Notes: generated by a model from the letters alone, not told the origin. A DNA stretch of 64,000 bases from Schleiferiaceae bacterium (GCA_018401735.1 JAGYKI010000008.1:1-64000), one strand, 5' to 3'; positions 20,005 through 29,182 are shown, numbered from the stretch's first letter. Numbers and translations are program-made.

Positions 20005-21202
20005 TATAATCCTCTAAATAGGAATAATGCGAATTTAAGTTTCCTGCCAAAGTTGTTTCCGTAGCTTTATCTAAAATCCCTAATTCATCTTCGTTAAAGA
20101 AATGAGGAATCACATTCTTAAGCAACTCATTCCCAAAATCTTCGGAGGCATCACGCGGTAATTCACCTGGTAAATTATCTACCGCTGAAACGGCAATACT
20201 ACCCTCGGTACCCAGGGCTACTTCCTTTTCAGAGATGGGGTCGTAGGCATAAAAGGGATCAGCAATGGTAGAAGGACGAATAGTACTGGCCACCGGACCA
20301 TCAATATCGCAACTAATGTCGGCTACTAATTTGATGTTGAAGTTCGGATCTCTGGCCATTTCCCGATTAAAAATGAAGGGAGATTCCTCACTCCAGTAGT
20401 GACAAGCGACATACATATCAGCATGCGCCGCATAGGTTAAAAAATTGGACTCATAGCCTTTACTGTCTTGATAAAAATCCTTTCGCTTAAAGTCCTTACC
20501 ATCGCATCTACGGAAGTAATCTTGTACGTTCAACTGGGTATAAACTGCTTCTTGGTTGAAATCTTCGCGGATAAACTCATCAGGGTAAACCTGCGTAATT
20601 TTAAGGGCCGAAAGAATTTCCATCGCTCCACCGGCCACTCTGCCTGCGCCAGAAATGGCAATTCTAAAGTTTTTCGGCAATACTACTTTTACCAGCTCCG
20701 ATTCTAATTCCAATCTATTGTGACAAAGGTGTGCAGGTTTTAAATCGTATTGTCCGCTTAGCTTTCCATAAGCGCGAAAACCGTTGTAACAGCCAACAAT
20801 ACCGGCATATCTGCCAAAACCAAGCAGGCGCTTTCCGCCCGTATCTTTCAGCATTTCATAATCGATAAGGCTCACTTTTTTAGCCAAAATAGCTTTAAGG
20901 AGATTGCGATTGTATTCTTGTTTTTTATAGGTGTGTGAGAAAAACATGTAGCGTTTATTCGGCAGCAGCATATCGATAGGCACTTCCTTAACCCCCATTA
21001 AAAGATCGCAATCGGAGAGATCTTCCTGCAAGGTGAGGCCTTGACTTTGATATTCTTCGTCTTTAAAAGCACGAATAGGACTAGGCTGAACGGCAATTTC
21101 GAGACTTGGATACCTTTCTAACAAGAGTTCACAATGCTTAGGACTCAGTGGAACCCGTCGGTCAGGTGGAGTTTTGCCCTCTTTAATAATACCTATCTTC
21201 AT
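19997..21202 (-). CDS. NAD(P)-dependent dehydrogenase of the LYS1/alanine dehydrogenase type
   Basis: The 401-residue protein carries the AlaDH/PNT N-terminal domain (GIIKEGKTPPDRRVPLSP at residues 3-20), a Rossmann segment (FRIAISGAGRVAGGAMEIL near 180-197) and ADISCDIDGPVASTIRPSTI near 295-315. These fit lysine-forming saccharopine dehydrogenase (LYS1) more than true alanine dehydrogenase, and similar proteins in Bacteroidota are annotated only as NAD(P)-dependent oxidoreductases. It is the first gene of a tight operon with the two lipid acyltransferases, so it may supply or modify the amino acid used there. The substrate is an inference, not shown. Confidence 0.72.
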   Translation of the reverse strand: MKIGIIKEGKTPPDRRVPLSPKHCELLLERYPSLEIAVQPSPIRAFKDEEYQSQGLTLQEDLSDCDLLMGVKEVPIDMLLPNKRYMFFSHTYKKQEYNRNLLKAILAKKVSLIDYEMLKDTGGKRLLGFGRYAGIVGCYNGFRAYGKLSGQYDLKPAHLCHNRLELESELVKVVLPKNFRIAISGAGRVAGGAMEILSALKITQVYPDEFIREDFNQEAVYTQLNVQDYFRRCDGKDFKRKDFYQDSKGYESNFLTYAAHADMYVACHYWSEESPFIFNREMARDPNFNIKLVADISCDIDGPVASTIRPSTIADPFYAYDPISEKEVALGTEGSIAVSAVDNLPGELPRDASEDFGNELLKNVIPHFFNEDELGILDKATETTLAGNLNSHYSYLEDYIA

Positions 21203-21228
21203 TTCGCTAATATTTGCTGTAAAGATAT

Positions 21229-21236
21229 TAGCTTTG
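21229..21236 (+). promoter_or_regulatory. -7 promoter element of ssrA
   Basis: TAGCTTTG fits TAnnTTTG and lies 30 bp before the mature tmRNA 5' end, leaving a short leader for RNase P removal. Confidence 0.5.
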
Positions 21237-21266
21237 CCGTGTAGAAAAAAAGTTCTTTAAAAATTT

Positions 21267-21665
21267 GGGGCTGAATGGTATCGACAGCAAGTTGATTCGA
21301 TTGTAAGCATGCCGGGCTATGAGGGTGTCGCCCGTAAAACAGATACTTCAAAACAACAAGAGGCGAAAATAACTTCGCGCTTGCCGCTTAAGTCACAGTA
21401 TGTGATTTCTGCTAATCCACGCGTTAGACGCGGGAGCAAGTCATCTCTCGTACCCTATGTTTGGTTGGGTAGGAATTAGAGGTGTCATCAAATCCGAACT
21501 AGCGAGTAAAGTGTTGTGTTGTACTCGTGACACTGTAATTCACAAATAAGCCTGCGGTGGGGTGTTTGTTCCCAGCCAATGGACGAAAACCTCAAGAACA
21601 AAATAAGCATGTAGAAAGCTCTTGGTTCCCTTGTTTGCACGCGGGTTCGAACCCCGCCAGCTCCA
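21267..21665 (+). ncRNA. ssrA: Transfer-messenger RNA (tmRNA)
   Basis: The 5' end GGGGCTGAATGG pairs with CAGCTCC at the 3' end to form the tRNA-like acceptor stem, next to the T-arm GCGGGTTCGAACCCCGC. The tag reading frame at 21362-21391 encodes GENNFALAA followed by TAA, the expected Bacteroidota degradation tag. The 3' CCA is not encoded: after the discriminator A the sequence continues CAAG. The ~399-nt length is normal. The 3' end is a well-known integration site, and here it is repeated at 24205. Confidence 0.97.
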
Positions 21666-21668
21666 CAA
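21646..21668 (+). repeat. Putative att site, left copy (ssrA 3' end)
   Basis: These 23 bases (TTCGAACCCC... through ...CTCCACAA) are repeated exactly at 24205-24227. They cover the T-loop and acceptor 3' strand of ssrA, the usual crossover region of ssrA-specific integrases. Confidence 0.75.
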
Positions 21669-21682
21669 GAACTTATTTATAT

Positions 21683-21725
21683 GAAAATCAATAGTTTAGA
21701 ACTCGTTCAGACTATTGATTTTCTT
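21683..21725 (+). terminator. AT-rich hairpin after ssrA
   Basis: GAAAATCAATAGT (21683-21695) is the exact reverse complement of ACTATTGATTTTC (21711-21723), followed by TT. It could end ssrA transcription, though it lies to the islet side of the left att copy. Confidence 0.6.
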
Positions 21726-21827
21726 AAAGTCTGCCAATTTGAAACCATGAAGATCCATTAATCGATGTTAGCCACTTACCCAAAGGGTTCTATTTAATTT
21801 ACATAACATTTTCGGATCAATCTGTAC

Positions 21828-24110
21828 ATGAATGCAAATTCATTAAACAATAAATTATTACTCATTCTAATATCATTGGCCCATCTTGGGCCAATGATAT
21901 CTTTTTCACAGAGCTACATCTCATATTCTGACACAAAATTTCAGACCACACCAAGATCCATTGCTTACTTTTATTTCCGAGACACTTTACCAACCAATAT
22001 TGATAGCACAATCTTTGACGTGCTTGAAATATATGGCGTTAATAAGGCATGTGTCCAAATAAAGTCAGAGTCTCTTTTGATAGACACTTTGCTAGAGGTT
22101 GAAAAAGACTCTATTAAAAGGTTTGAATTTCCAATTTTAACGAGCTCGAATTTTGATTTTAACACTAGGACTAATCACACGATAAACATTAGCTCATCTC
22201 GGCCAATAAATGTGATTCACCATGTAGGTCTAGGTGTCAAAAAGAAAGCTAATAGGCTTACATCTTTAAACCCTCGAAATAGTAGAGAAATGGAGGCTAG
22301 TTTTTTATTAGGCAATAGCTACTATGCTAGAAATTTTAATAGCCCTCTTTCTCATAGTGAATCCCCAGCGGCACGTAAATTCAATATAACCAATTACCTT
22401 AATTTTTTAACCATAAGCTCATTAGAGGATTCTAATCAGATTAAAATCCTTTTTAGTCAAGACGCTATTGATCTCAGCACTAATGCAACCCCAATTATCT
22501 ATCAAAAAGGTGATAGTGTTTCAGTTGAACTTAATAAGAACGAACAATTAAACTACACTTTAATAAGGCAATGGAGAGATACAATTTACTTCTCGGGTGG
22601 GTCAATCAAAAGTTTAAATCAAAAGGGGCTAAAATCAGTCATCATGCACAATCAATTTACAGATAATGTAGCTTTCCCAAAGGTTGGTTATTTTGGATCT
22701 GGTTGGGCCTGGGAGGATCAATTAAACTTTGACGATTTCGGGACTTCATTTTACTTTCCAAACCTCTTCTTAAACAGAGGCTCTTTACTAGCATTGGAAG
22801 CCATTGAAGATTCTACCATTGTGCAAATAAACAATGGCGTAATAATAAGACTTGCAGAGCGACAAAGACTCGATACTTGTTTGAATGGCGCATTCACCAT
22901 TTTAAGCTCTAAACCCGTTTACACATCTGTAGTGCCCTGTTCTGATCCCGATTTTAATAATAATTACATATCGCCGTTTCTAGTACGCCCTTACGATAAA
23001 AACTACTTGAATTATTCCAGCAGAATCAAGCCCATTCCAGAAACCCACTTTAGCAATAACTACATATTAGCGGTCTGTATGCCCAGCGCAGGCATGACAG
23101 TATTTACCCTAGACGGAAGCCTAATCCCTAGCGCAAATTATAATTACTTTCCTAGTGACTCCAATTGGGTTTGGGCCAACTTACTTATCGATACTAATCA
23201 ACACTTTCTTGAAAGTAATATTGGCTTCCAAGCCTATCATTACACAGCTTTTGATACCCTTCCTGAAACTCCCATGCCCAGCTATGGAGTGAATATTCCT
23301 CAAGATATAGTTTGGCAAGAAGAAGATTCAAAAATTCAATCGGGATTGAATCCTGATGATTTAGGCCCGAATGAGACCGTTACACTTTGTGCCAATGAAA
23401 AAATTTACCTGCAAGCGGGACAAAATCGAAATAGCAGATGGATTTGGGCCATAGAGGATAGCATTTTTTACCAAACAGCTTCCGACACCCCAAGTCCTAC
23501 GCTTCAATATTCATTTAGTGAGACAGGAGCATATACCGTCTACCGATACGATAGTCTGGCCTGTCAATCTCCTGATAGCATAAAGATTATCGTGCTTCCC
23601 GCTCCTACGCTAAGACTCATAAGTAATGTATCCCAATCCTGCGAGGGACTGCGGATAACCATCAAGATAAACACTGCCGAGTCAAATTATGATCAAGTAA
23701 CTTGGTTAGCCCCCTTGCGTAAGGAAAATACAGATAGCATAAGCTTCATCCAAAATGAGAATATTTCAGACTCCTTAAAAATAAAAATTGTAGCTACCTA
23801 TCAAGGTTGTGAGGACACGCTAACCTATTCCGTCCCAATTAACACAGACAGTTTACCAGAACGCATCATCCCTAATTTTATAAGTCCTAACGGCGATGGT
23901 ATTAATGACGTACTATGTTTAAGCGATTTAGGGGATTATCACAATTGTTATTCCTTACAAGTTTTCAATCGTAATGGTCTGCTTCTATTCTCTTCAAAAG
24001 ACATGGAAGAATGTTGGCAACCAGAAAGCAGTGCGGCTGAAGTTTATTTTTATTTATTAGAGTTAGGTGGTGAAGCATACCAAGGCTTTATACACAGTGT
24101 TTCTAATTAG
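21828..24110 (+). CDS. Large secreted protein with CHU_C (T9SS type B) C-terminal domain
   Basis: The 760-residue product has an N-terminal signal peptide (LLLILISLAHLGPMISFSQ) and ends in a gliding-motility-associated CHU_C domain (NFISPNGDGINDVLCLSDL, then LQVFNRNGLLLFSSKDMEECW), the type B T9SS export signal. Residues ~510-590 resemble a PKD/Ig-like fold ahead of it. The middle (about 100-480) somewhat resembles IgGFc-binding-type repeats of Bacteroidota surface proteins, but I hold that lightly. It is the only gene between the two ssrA 3'-end copies, and by eye its codons are more AT-rich than the neighbours. Confidence 0.8.
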   Translation: MNANSLNNKLLLILISLAHLGPMISFSQSYISYSDTKFQTTPRSIAYFYFRDTLPTNIDSTIFDVLEIYGVNKACVQIKSESLLIDTLLEVEKDSIKRFEFPILTSSNFDFNTRTNHTINISSSRPINVIHHVGLGVKKKANRLTSLNPRNSREMEASFLLGNSYYARNFNSPLSHSESPAARKFNITNYLNFLTISSLEDSNQIKILFSQDAIDLSTNATPIIYQKGDSVSVELNKNEQLNYTLIRQWRDTIYFSGGSIKSLNQKGLKSVIMHNQFTDNVAFPKVGYFGSGWAWEDQLNFDDFGTSFYFPNLFLNRGSLLALEAIEDSTIVQINNGVIIRLAERQRLDTCLNGAFTILSSKPVYTSVVPCSDPDFNNNYISPFLVRPYDKNYLNYSSRIKPIPETHFSNNYILAVCMPSAGMTVFTLDGSLIPSANYNYFPSDSNWVWANLLIDTNQHFLESNIGFQAYHYTAFDTLPETPMPSYGVNIPQDIVWQEEDSKIQSGLNPDDLGPNETVTLCANEKIYLQAGQNRNSRWIWAIEDSIFYQTASDTPSPTLQYSFSETGAYTVYRYDSLACQSPDSIKIIVLPAPTLRLISNVSQSCEGLRITIKINTAESNYDQVTWLAPLRKENTDSISFIQNENISDSLKIKIVATYQGCEDTLTYSVPINTDSLPERIIPNFISPNGDGINDVLCLSDLGDYHNCYSLQVFNRNGLLLFSSKDMEECWQPESSAAEVYFYLLELGGEAYQGFIHSVSN

Positions 24111-24204
24111 TAATTCCGTCAAAAGTCTGCCAATTAGAGTCTTGAATTATAAATATTGAAATCAAATACAATTGATAATGAGATTATTACAAAACACCAG
24201 TAGT

Positions 24205-24227
24205 TTCGAACCCCGCCAGCTCCACAA
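24205..24227 (+). repeat. Putative att site, right copy
   Basis: Exact 23-bp copy of the ssrA 3' end at 21646-21668, here without any tmRNA body upstream. It marks the right border of a 2.5-kb islet. Confidence 0.75.
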
Positions 24228-24228
24228 A

Positions 24229-24535
24229 AACAGTATTGAGCAAGAGTAGAGAGCATAGAGGGAATTAGTCTTGAGCAATATTGTTTTCTCCCTCACTACT
24301 TACTCTTGCTCCAACTCTTGCTGAAGCTCAGTATTGAGCAAGAGTAAGAGCATAGAGCGATCTAATTTTGTTCAATATTGTTTCTTCTTTAAACCCTTGC
24401 TGAAAAACACTACCGAGCATGAGTAATGAGCATACAGGACGGTAAATCTAAAACTATTGTTAATCCCCCACTTATTCTTGCTAAAACTCTTTTCAAAATT
24501 CACTAGCGAGCAAAAGCAAGTAGCATAAAAAAGGT
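24229..24535 (+). repeat. Decaying tandem repeat with heptad-like units
   Basis: Four related units begin near 24229, 24328, 24407 and 24502, each opening with a variant of 'agtattgagcaagagtagagagcata'. Within units the text falls into heptads such as GTATTGA, GTAGAGA and GCATAGA. GAGCAAGAGTA (24238-24248) and TACTCTTGCTC (24301-24311) form an exact 11-bp inverted repeat. No coding potential was seen. Confidence 0.65.
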
Positions 24536-24572
24536 AGGACAGTCACTGGCAAATTAGGGAGGGATCTTATAT

Positions 24573-24834
24573 AACGTGAATTCGACAATAAATTAGAGCC
24601 TCAGATTTTCAATAGAAGGAAAAGACTAGTCTGGATCATGCAGCTGTAGCGGGCTACAGCAAATGAGCTAGATGCAGGATTTTCATTTTTATTGGAAAAT
24701 CCGTTTAGGCCCCTCTAAAAAGCGGCTTTCCACGTCTCAGCAGCTCACAATAGCCCGCTATTGCTTCACTGCTTCGGCTTGAAACCCACTATTTACAAGA
24801 GGTCTGAGGCCTAATTTTACGTCGAACTCACGTT
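24573..24834 (-). repeat. Complete MITE-like element, copy A
   Basis: The 262-bp copy is bounded by AACGTGAATTCGAC and GTCGAACTCACGTT, near-perfect terminal inverted repeats extending about 35 bp inward, and flanked on both sides by ATAT (24569-24572 and 24835-24838), a possible 4-bp target duplication. It contains two internal hairpins, GCTGTAGC-GG-GCTACAGC (24643-24660) and CAATAGC-CC-GCTATTG (24748-24763). It has no open frame. It is inverted relative to copies B, C and D. Confidence 0.85.
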
Positions 24835-24838
24835 ATAT

Positions 24839-25189
24839 AGGTGCAGTTGGCAATTCACGCATCACAAAAAGAATACAAAGCAACAATCTACCATTACAAT
24901 CTCACTATCTTTGACCCTACTTGGTTTCATCACAAAAGCAGTTCGTATCTTATTTGAGCTGAGTTCGATGTAAATGTTGAACCAAGAGCGCATTTTGTTT
25001 TGCTCGGTGGATCTAATAATCACCAGAAATGTTTTGGTAGCTGATCCGCTCAAAGCGAAGCCCGTATCGGGTTTCAATTACTGTTCTTCCAATAGTCATA
25101 AACTTAATTAATACTATCTTCCTAAGTATTATGACAAGTGATACCTTTTTACCCATTTAAGAACCCAAAACTGTCTAATTTTAAACAGC
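24839..25189. other. Gene-free stretch before the ATP-grasp gene
   Basis: A 71-codon frame on the minus strand (24862-25077) has no recognisable features and I do not call it. No clear TAnnTTTG promoter was identified before the ATP-grasp gene. Confidence 0.4.
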
Positions 25190-26668
25190 TTGAAAAAAAT
25201 AATCGTTGTCAATTCTACTAAAAATTGGACTTTCGAAATCAATAATGACAGTGTAAAAGTTATTGATGCCAAAAGTTACCTTACGCAATCGAAGTACTTT
25301 GAAATGCGCGATGTAAGGGTTTTCAATCTTTGCAAAAACAGCAAGTACCAGAGCACGGGCTATTATGTTTCTTTACTAGCAGAAGCTAGAGGTCAGAAGG
25401 TTATCCCTTCCATCACGACTATCCAAGATTTCAATTCACAGCGCTTGCAAAAGATCTTAACAGATGAATTGGAAAATGATATTCAACAGAGTTTGAAAAA
25501 CATAAAGTCTGATCACTTTACCTTAAGCGTCTACTTCGGGAAAAACACGGCTAAGCAGCACAACAAGCTCGCAAAGAATATCTACAATCTTTTTCAAGCT
25601 CCCCTCCTACGGGCTGAATTCGAATTCAAAAACAAATGGATTCTAAAGTCGGTCAAAATTATTAGCATGCTCGATATTTCTGAAGATCATAAAGCTTTTG
25701 TAAATGATGCAGCGGCTGAATACTTCTCTAAAAAACGTTACGATTCAGCCAAGGTAATTAAAACGACCTACGACCTTGCCATTTTAGTAAACCCCAAAGA
25801 AGAGTCTCCCCCCTCTAATCCTGCAGCCATTCAAAAGATGGTAAATGCCGCAGAAAATCTTGGCTTTTATGTAGAAATCATCGATAAAAACGACTTCAAC
25901 AGAATTCCAGAGTTTGATGCCTTATTTATCAGAGAAACGACCTCCGTAAATCATATCACTTACCGTTTTTCGCGTAGAGCTCATGCGGAAGGTTTAATCG
26001 TGTTTGATGACCCTACCTCAATTCTTCGATGCACCAACAAGGTTTATCTAGCAGAATTGTTAAGCAAGCACAAAATACCTACTCCTAAAACCTTGATCAT
26101 CCATAAAGACAATCTCCATGAGGTTGAAGCTTATTTGGGACTCCCTTGCGTCTTAAAAAAGCCTGATAGTTCATTTTCTCAAGGTGTTGTGAAGGCCAAA
26201 ACTTCTGAAGAGTTAGCCACTCATTTAGCGGATATGCTTCAAAGCTCGGACCTAATAATAGGGCAAGAGTATTTGTTTACCGAATACGATTGGCGAGTGG
26301 GAATTCTGAACCAAGAAATCTTGTATGTCTGTAAATACCATATGGCGAAAGGCCATTGGCAAATTTATGATTGGTCTACCCAAGAAGATGAAAATTATGG
26401 AGGTGTTGAAACCATTGCCTTAGAGAATACGCCAACAGTAGTTATAGAGACCTCATTGAAGGCAGCCAATTTAATTGGGGACGGACTCTATGGTGTAGAT
26501 GTGAAATTTCACGCCAACAAAGTGTATATCATTGAAATAAACGACAATCCGAGTATTGACGGAGACTTCGAGGATAAAATTTTAGGAGATGAGCTTTATC
26601 GTAAAATTATCATGGAATTTAAAAGAAGACTTGACGAATCTAAAAAAATGCAAGGATGGAAAAACTGA
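25190..26668 (+). CDS. RimK-like ATP-grasp ligase with N-terminal RLAN-type domain
   Basis: The 492-residue protein starts at TTG 25190 (KKIIVVNST); no in-frame ATG fits. Residues ~1-160 look like the RLAN domain that precedes some RimK-type ligases. Residues ~200-480 form the pre-ATP-grasp and ATP-grasp domains, with IFDDPTSILRC-like text (VFDDPTSILRCTNKVYLAELL), GLPCVLKKPDSSFSQGVVK for the nucleotide lysines, and the metal-binding VDVKFHANKVYIIEINDNPS near the end. Such enzymes join a carboxylate to an amine using ATP, often adding Glu or other amino acids to peptides or proteins. It overlaps the next gene by 13 bp, so the three genes 25190-28603 act together. Confidence 0.85.
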   Translation: MKKIIVVNSTKNWTFEINNDSVKVIDAKSYLTQSKYFEMRDVRVFNLCKNSKYQSTGYYVSLLAEARGQKVIPSITTIQDFNSQRLQKILTDELENDIQQSLKNIKSDHFTLSVYFGKNTAKQHNKLAKNIYNLFQAPLLRAEFEFKNKWILKSVKIISMLDISEDHKAFVNDAAAEYFSKKRYDSAKVIKTTYDLAILVNPKEESPPSNPAAIQKMVNAAENLGFYVEIIDKNDFNRIPEFDALFIRETTSVNHITYRFSRRAHAEGLIVFDDPTSILRCTNKVYLAELLSKHKIPTPKTLIIHKDNLHEVEAYLGLPCVLKKPDSSFSQGVVKAKTSEELATHLADMLQSSDLIIGQEYLFTEYDWRVGILNQEILYVCKYHMAKGHWQIYDWSTQEDENYGGVETIALENTPTVVIETSLKAANLIGDGLYGVDVKFHANKVYIIEINDNPSIDGDFEDKILGDELYRKIIMEFKRRLDESKKMQGWKN

Positions 26669-27879
26669 ATTACCTTGCCTTAGGTAAGGGTTTTGGCGTT
26701 GAAATGGAATACATGATCGTGGATAAAGACAGCTTAAAGGTCTTAGCCATTTCCGATTTGCTTTTGCAAGATGTATCTGGAGATATCACAACCGACTTTG
26801 AAAATGGCGACATGGCCTGGTCCAATGAATTAGTGCTGCATGTTTTAGAAATTAAAACAAACGGTCCATCGCCTACCTTAAAAGGCTTATCGGAGAAGTT
26901 TGCAGAGAATGTGAGCATGGCGAATAAGCTGCTGTCCAAGCACAATGCGATCCTATTGCCCAGTGGAGCTCATCCATGGATGGATCCACTGAGTGAGACT
27001 AAAATATGGCCTCATGAATACAATGAAGTTTATGCCTTATACGACAGAATTTTTGACTGTAAAGGACATGGCTGGTCAAACCTGCAAAGCACTCATATCA
27101 ATTTACCTTTCGCCAACGATGAAGAGTTTGCGAAGTTGCATGCTGCCATCCGATTAATTCTGCCAATTATTCCAGCATTGAGTGCAAGCACCCCTATTCT
27201 AGATGCATCCTATTGCGGAATCAAAGACCATCGTTTAGAATATTATCGATTAAACCAAAAGAAGATTCCCAGCATTGCAGGAAAGGTTATTCCCGAAAGA
27301 GCATTTAGCCAAGGTGATTATGAAAGTCTCATTTTTGAGCCCATTCGCAAAGAAATGGCGGCCTATGACACTGATAAAATTTTAAGCAAGTACTTTTTAA
27401 ATTCAAGAGGCGCTATAGCTAGATTTGATAGGATGGCTGTTGAAATTAGAATAATCGACACTCAAGAGGCGCCAAAGATGGACATAGCAGTTCTGGAGCT
27501 TATTGATGCTGCTATCAACTACCTCATTTCTTTGCAAAGCGATTTTTTCGAGCGACAAAAAGCATGGGACGAGAATGATTTATCGGCCATATTCCGTGAT
27601 GTGATTAAAGATGCTGAAAATACTAGGATAACGAATTCTCGCTACTTTGCGGAGTTTGGCTTTAAAAGCGAATCAGCTTCGGCTGTGGAGCTGTGGAAAT
27701 TCATTATAGATCAGACCGACTTTCAAAATGATGCAATAGAGGTCATACTTAAAGAAGGAAGTTTAGCTACAAGGATACTAAAGGCTTTAGAAAATGACTT
27801 TTCAGAGTCAAATCTTAGATCCGTCTATAAAAAGCTGGGGCAATGCTTGGCGAAAAACGAATCTTTTAGCTTGCAATAA
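26656..27879 (+). CDS. GCS2-family carboxylate-amine ligase
   Basis: The 407-residue protein belongs to the glutamate-cysteine ligase family 2 (YbdK/COG2170-like), which forms gamma-glutamyl-type or similar amide bonds with ATP. Key signs: GFGVEMEYMIVD (residues 12-23) with the metal-binding Glu, STHINLPFAND, and the C-terminal ARFDRMAVEIRIIDTQEAP. The ATG overlaps the ATP-grasp gene by 13 bp and the next gene begins one base after the stop, so a translationally coupled operon is very likely. The true substrates of this branch are not known; ordinary glutathione synthesis is not implied. Confidence 0.85.
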   Translation: MEKLNYLALGKGFGVEMEYMIVDKDSLKVLAISDLLLQDVSGDITTDFENGDMAWSNELVLHVLEIKTNGPSPTLKGLSEKFAENVSMANKLLSKHNAILLPSGAHPWMDPLSETKIWPHEYNEVYALYDRIFDCKGHGWSNLQSTHINLPFANDEEFAKLHAAIRLILPIIPALSASTPILDASYCGIKDHRLEYYRLNQKKIPSIAGKVIPERAFSQGDYESLIFEPIRKEMAAYDTDKILSKYFLNSRGAIARFDRMAVEIRIIDTQEAPKMDIAVLELIDAAINYLISLQSDFFERQKAWDENDLSAIFRDVIKDAENTRITNSRYFAEFGFKSESASAVELWKFIIDQTDFQNDAIEVILKEGSLATRILKALENDFSESNLRSVYKKLGQCLAKNESFSLQ

Positions 27880-27880
27880 G

Positions 27881-28603
27881 TTGAAAACAAAACTCATTAT
27901 CAGCTGCGAACATGCTGTGAATACAGTTCCTGCAAAGTATAACTCATTTTTCAAAGGCCGTGAGCCGGTTCTCAGTACTCATAGAGCTTATGATATTGGA
28001 GCCCTGGAACTTTATGAAACTTTAGTGCAAAAACTAAATCCAGATTATTGTTTGAAAGGAGAAGTGAGTCGGTTATTAATTGAGTTGAACAGATCTTTGC
28101 ATCATCCTCAGTTATTTTCTGAGTTCACAAAATCGCTAAACAAAGAGGAAAAGGAAGAATTAATAGCAAATTATTACCGACCCTATCGAACTGAAATAGA
28201 GAATTTTATCACATCTAATATCAAAAGTAATTTCAATATCCTTCATATCTCCGTACATAGTTTTACCAATGAATTAAACGGAATAAAGCGCAATGCCGAT
28301 TTAGGAATTTTATATGACCCTAAAAGTGCTTTGGAAAAGGAATATGTTAGAAATTACAAAAATGAGCTTAGCATGCACCTTCCTTCATTCAGAGTGCGCC
28401 TTAATTATCCCTACTTAGGAACTGCAGACGGATTTACCAGTCATTTGAGAAAGAAGTTCCCTCAACAATACGCAGGAATTGAGTTAGAACTAAACAATAC
28501 TTATGCGGCTGCAGAGAATTTTAGAGAAATCCAAATGAAGCTAGGAAAGGCATTGGTTTCCGTGAGGCCTAAAACAATTATTCTCAGTTCCCAAGCCCTT
28601 TAA
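27881..28603 (+). CDS. N-formylglutamate amidohydrolase-like protein
   Basis: The 240-residue product starts at TTG 27881, one base after the previous stop (KTKLIISCEHAVNTVP). An upstream in-frame start would overlap the ligase by 86 bp and seems unlikely. The family marks are ISCEHAVNTVP, STHRAYDIGA, RLLIELNRS, HISVHSFTNELNG and GIELELNN, which place it with HutG-type and related zinc amidohydrolases. In the linkage with ATP-grasp and GCS2 ligases described for bacterial amidoligase operons (Iyer and colleagues), this enzyme may trim or recycle the amide product. Substrate unknown. Confidence 0.85.
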   Translation: MKTKLIISCEHAVNTVPAKYNSFFKGREPVLSTHRAYDIGALELYETLVQKLNPDYCLKGEVSRLLIELNRSLHHPQLFSEFTKSLNKEEKEELIANYYRPYRTEIENFITSNIKSNFNILHISVHSFTNELNGIKRNADLGILYDPKSALEKEYVRNYKNELSMHLPSFRVRLNYPYLGTADGFTSHLRKKFPQQYAGIELELNNTYAAAENFREIQMKLGKALVSVRPKTIILSSQAL

Positions 28604-28715
28604 AGCCAGGTTAAAAATAAAGCTAATTCTCAATAAAAAAAGTCTACTTTCGCAGCCTTTTTTAAGGGGCAAAACAGTACCCAAAAGCACTGTAAGTTAT
28701 TTAGAATTACCTGAT

Positions 28716-29171
28716 ATGAAGAGACTGAACGAGTACAAGAAATTATTTGTGGTAGAAGGCAATATAGACCTAAAAGACCTGAAAGTTAAGTACCGTAACT
28801 TGGTGAAAGAATGGCATCCCGATAAATTTCAGGCTAATGATGAGAAAGCACTCGAGGCAGAAGAAATGAGCACGAAAATTATCGATGCTTACCATTTCTT
28901 AGTGAGCATCGCTCCTGAAACCCACGCCAACAATAAAGCGGAATATCAAGAAACCATCGACAAAGGCGGAATTACCAATATTCAGTACAAAAATACTCTT
29001 CTAGAAATTACTTTTATAGATGGCACTGCTTTCGAATGCTTTGGGGTTCCTAAAAGCGTTTACCAAAAATTCTTAAACTCGGATAAGCAGGTACGTTTTG
29101 CAAAAAGAAATATTTTCGGGCCTTATGTCTATCGTAAATCGAAAAAGGCCAATGCTACTGAAGCTGAATAA
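28716..29171 (+). CDS. J-domain protein with C-terminal KTSC domain
   Basis: The 151-residue protein has an N-terminal J domain (residues ~1-70) with the HPD motif in EWHPDKFQ (His34-Asp36), which would stimulate a DnaK-type chaperone. The C-terminal KTSC domain (about 85-141) shows ITFIDGTAFECFGVPKSVYQKF and GPYVYRK. KTSC is a small domain of unknown, possibly RNA- or protein-binding function. A promoter-like TACTTTCG lies about 60 bp upstream, so it may be transcribed apart from the ligase operon. It ends 11 bp before element copy B. Confidence 0.8.
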   Translation: MKRLNEYKKLFVVEGNIDLKDLKVKYRNLVKEWHPDKFQANDEKALEAEEMSTKIIDAYHFLVSIAPETHANNKAEYQETIDKGGITNIQYKNTLLEITFIDGTAFECFGVPKSVYQKFLNSDKQVRFAKRNIFGPYVYRKSKKANATEAE

Positions 29172-29182
29172 ATGCGTTCTTA

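Noticed and set aside
24229..24535. CRISPR array
   Set aside because: Units are uneven in length and decayed, without conserved repeats and unique spacers of constant size; no cas genes.
24862..25077. 71-codon frame on the minus strand between element A and the ATP-grasp gene
   Set aside because: No recognisable motif, no start context, and typical of AT-rich noise.
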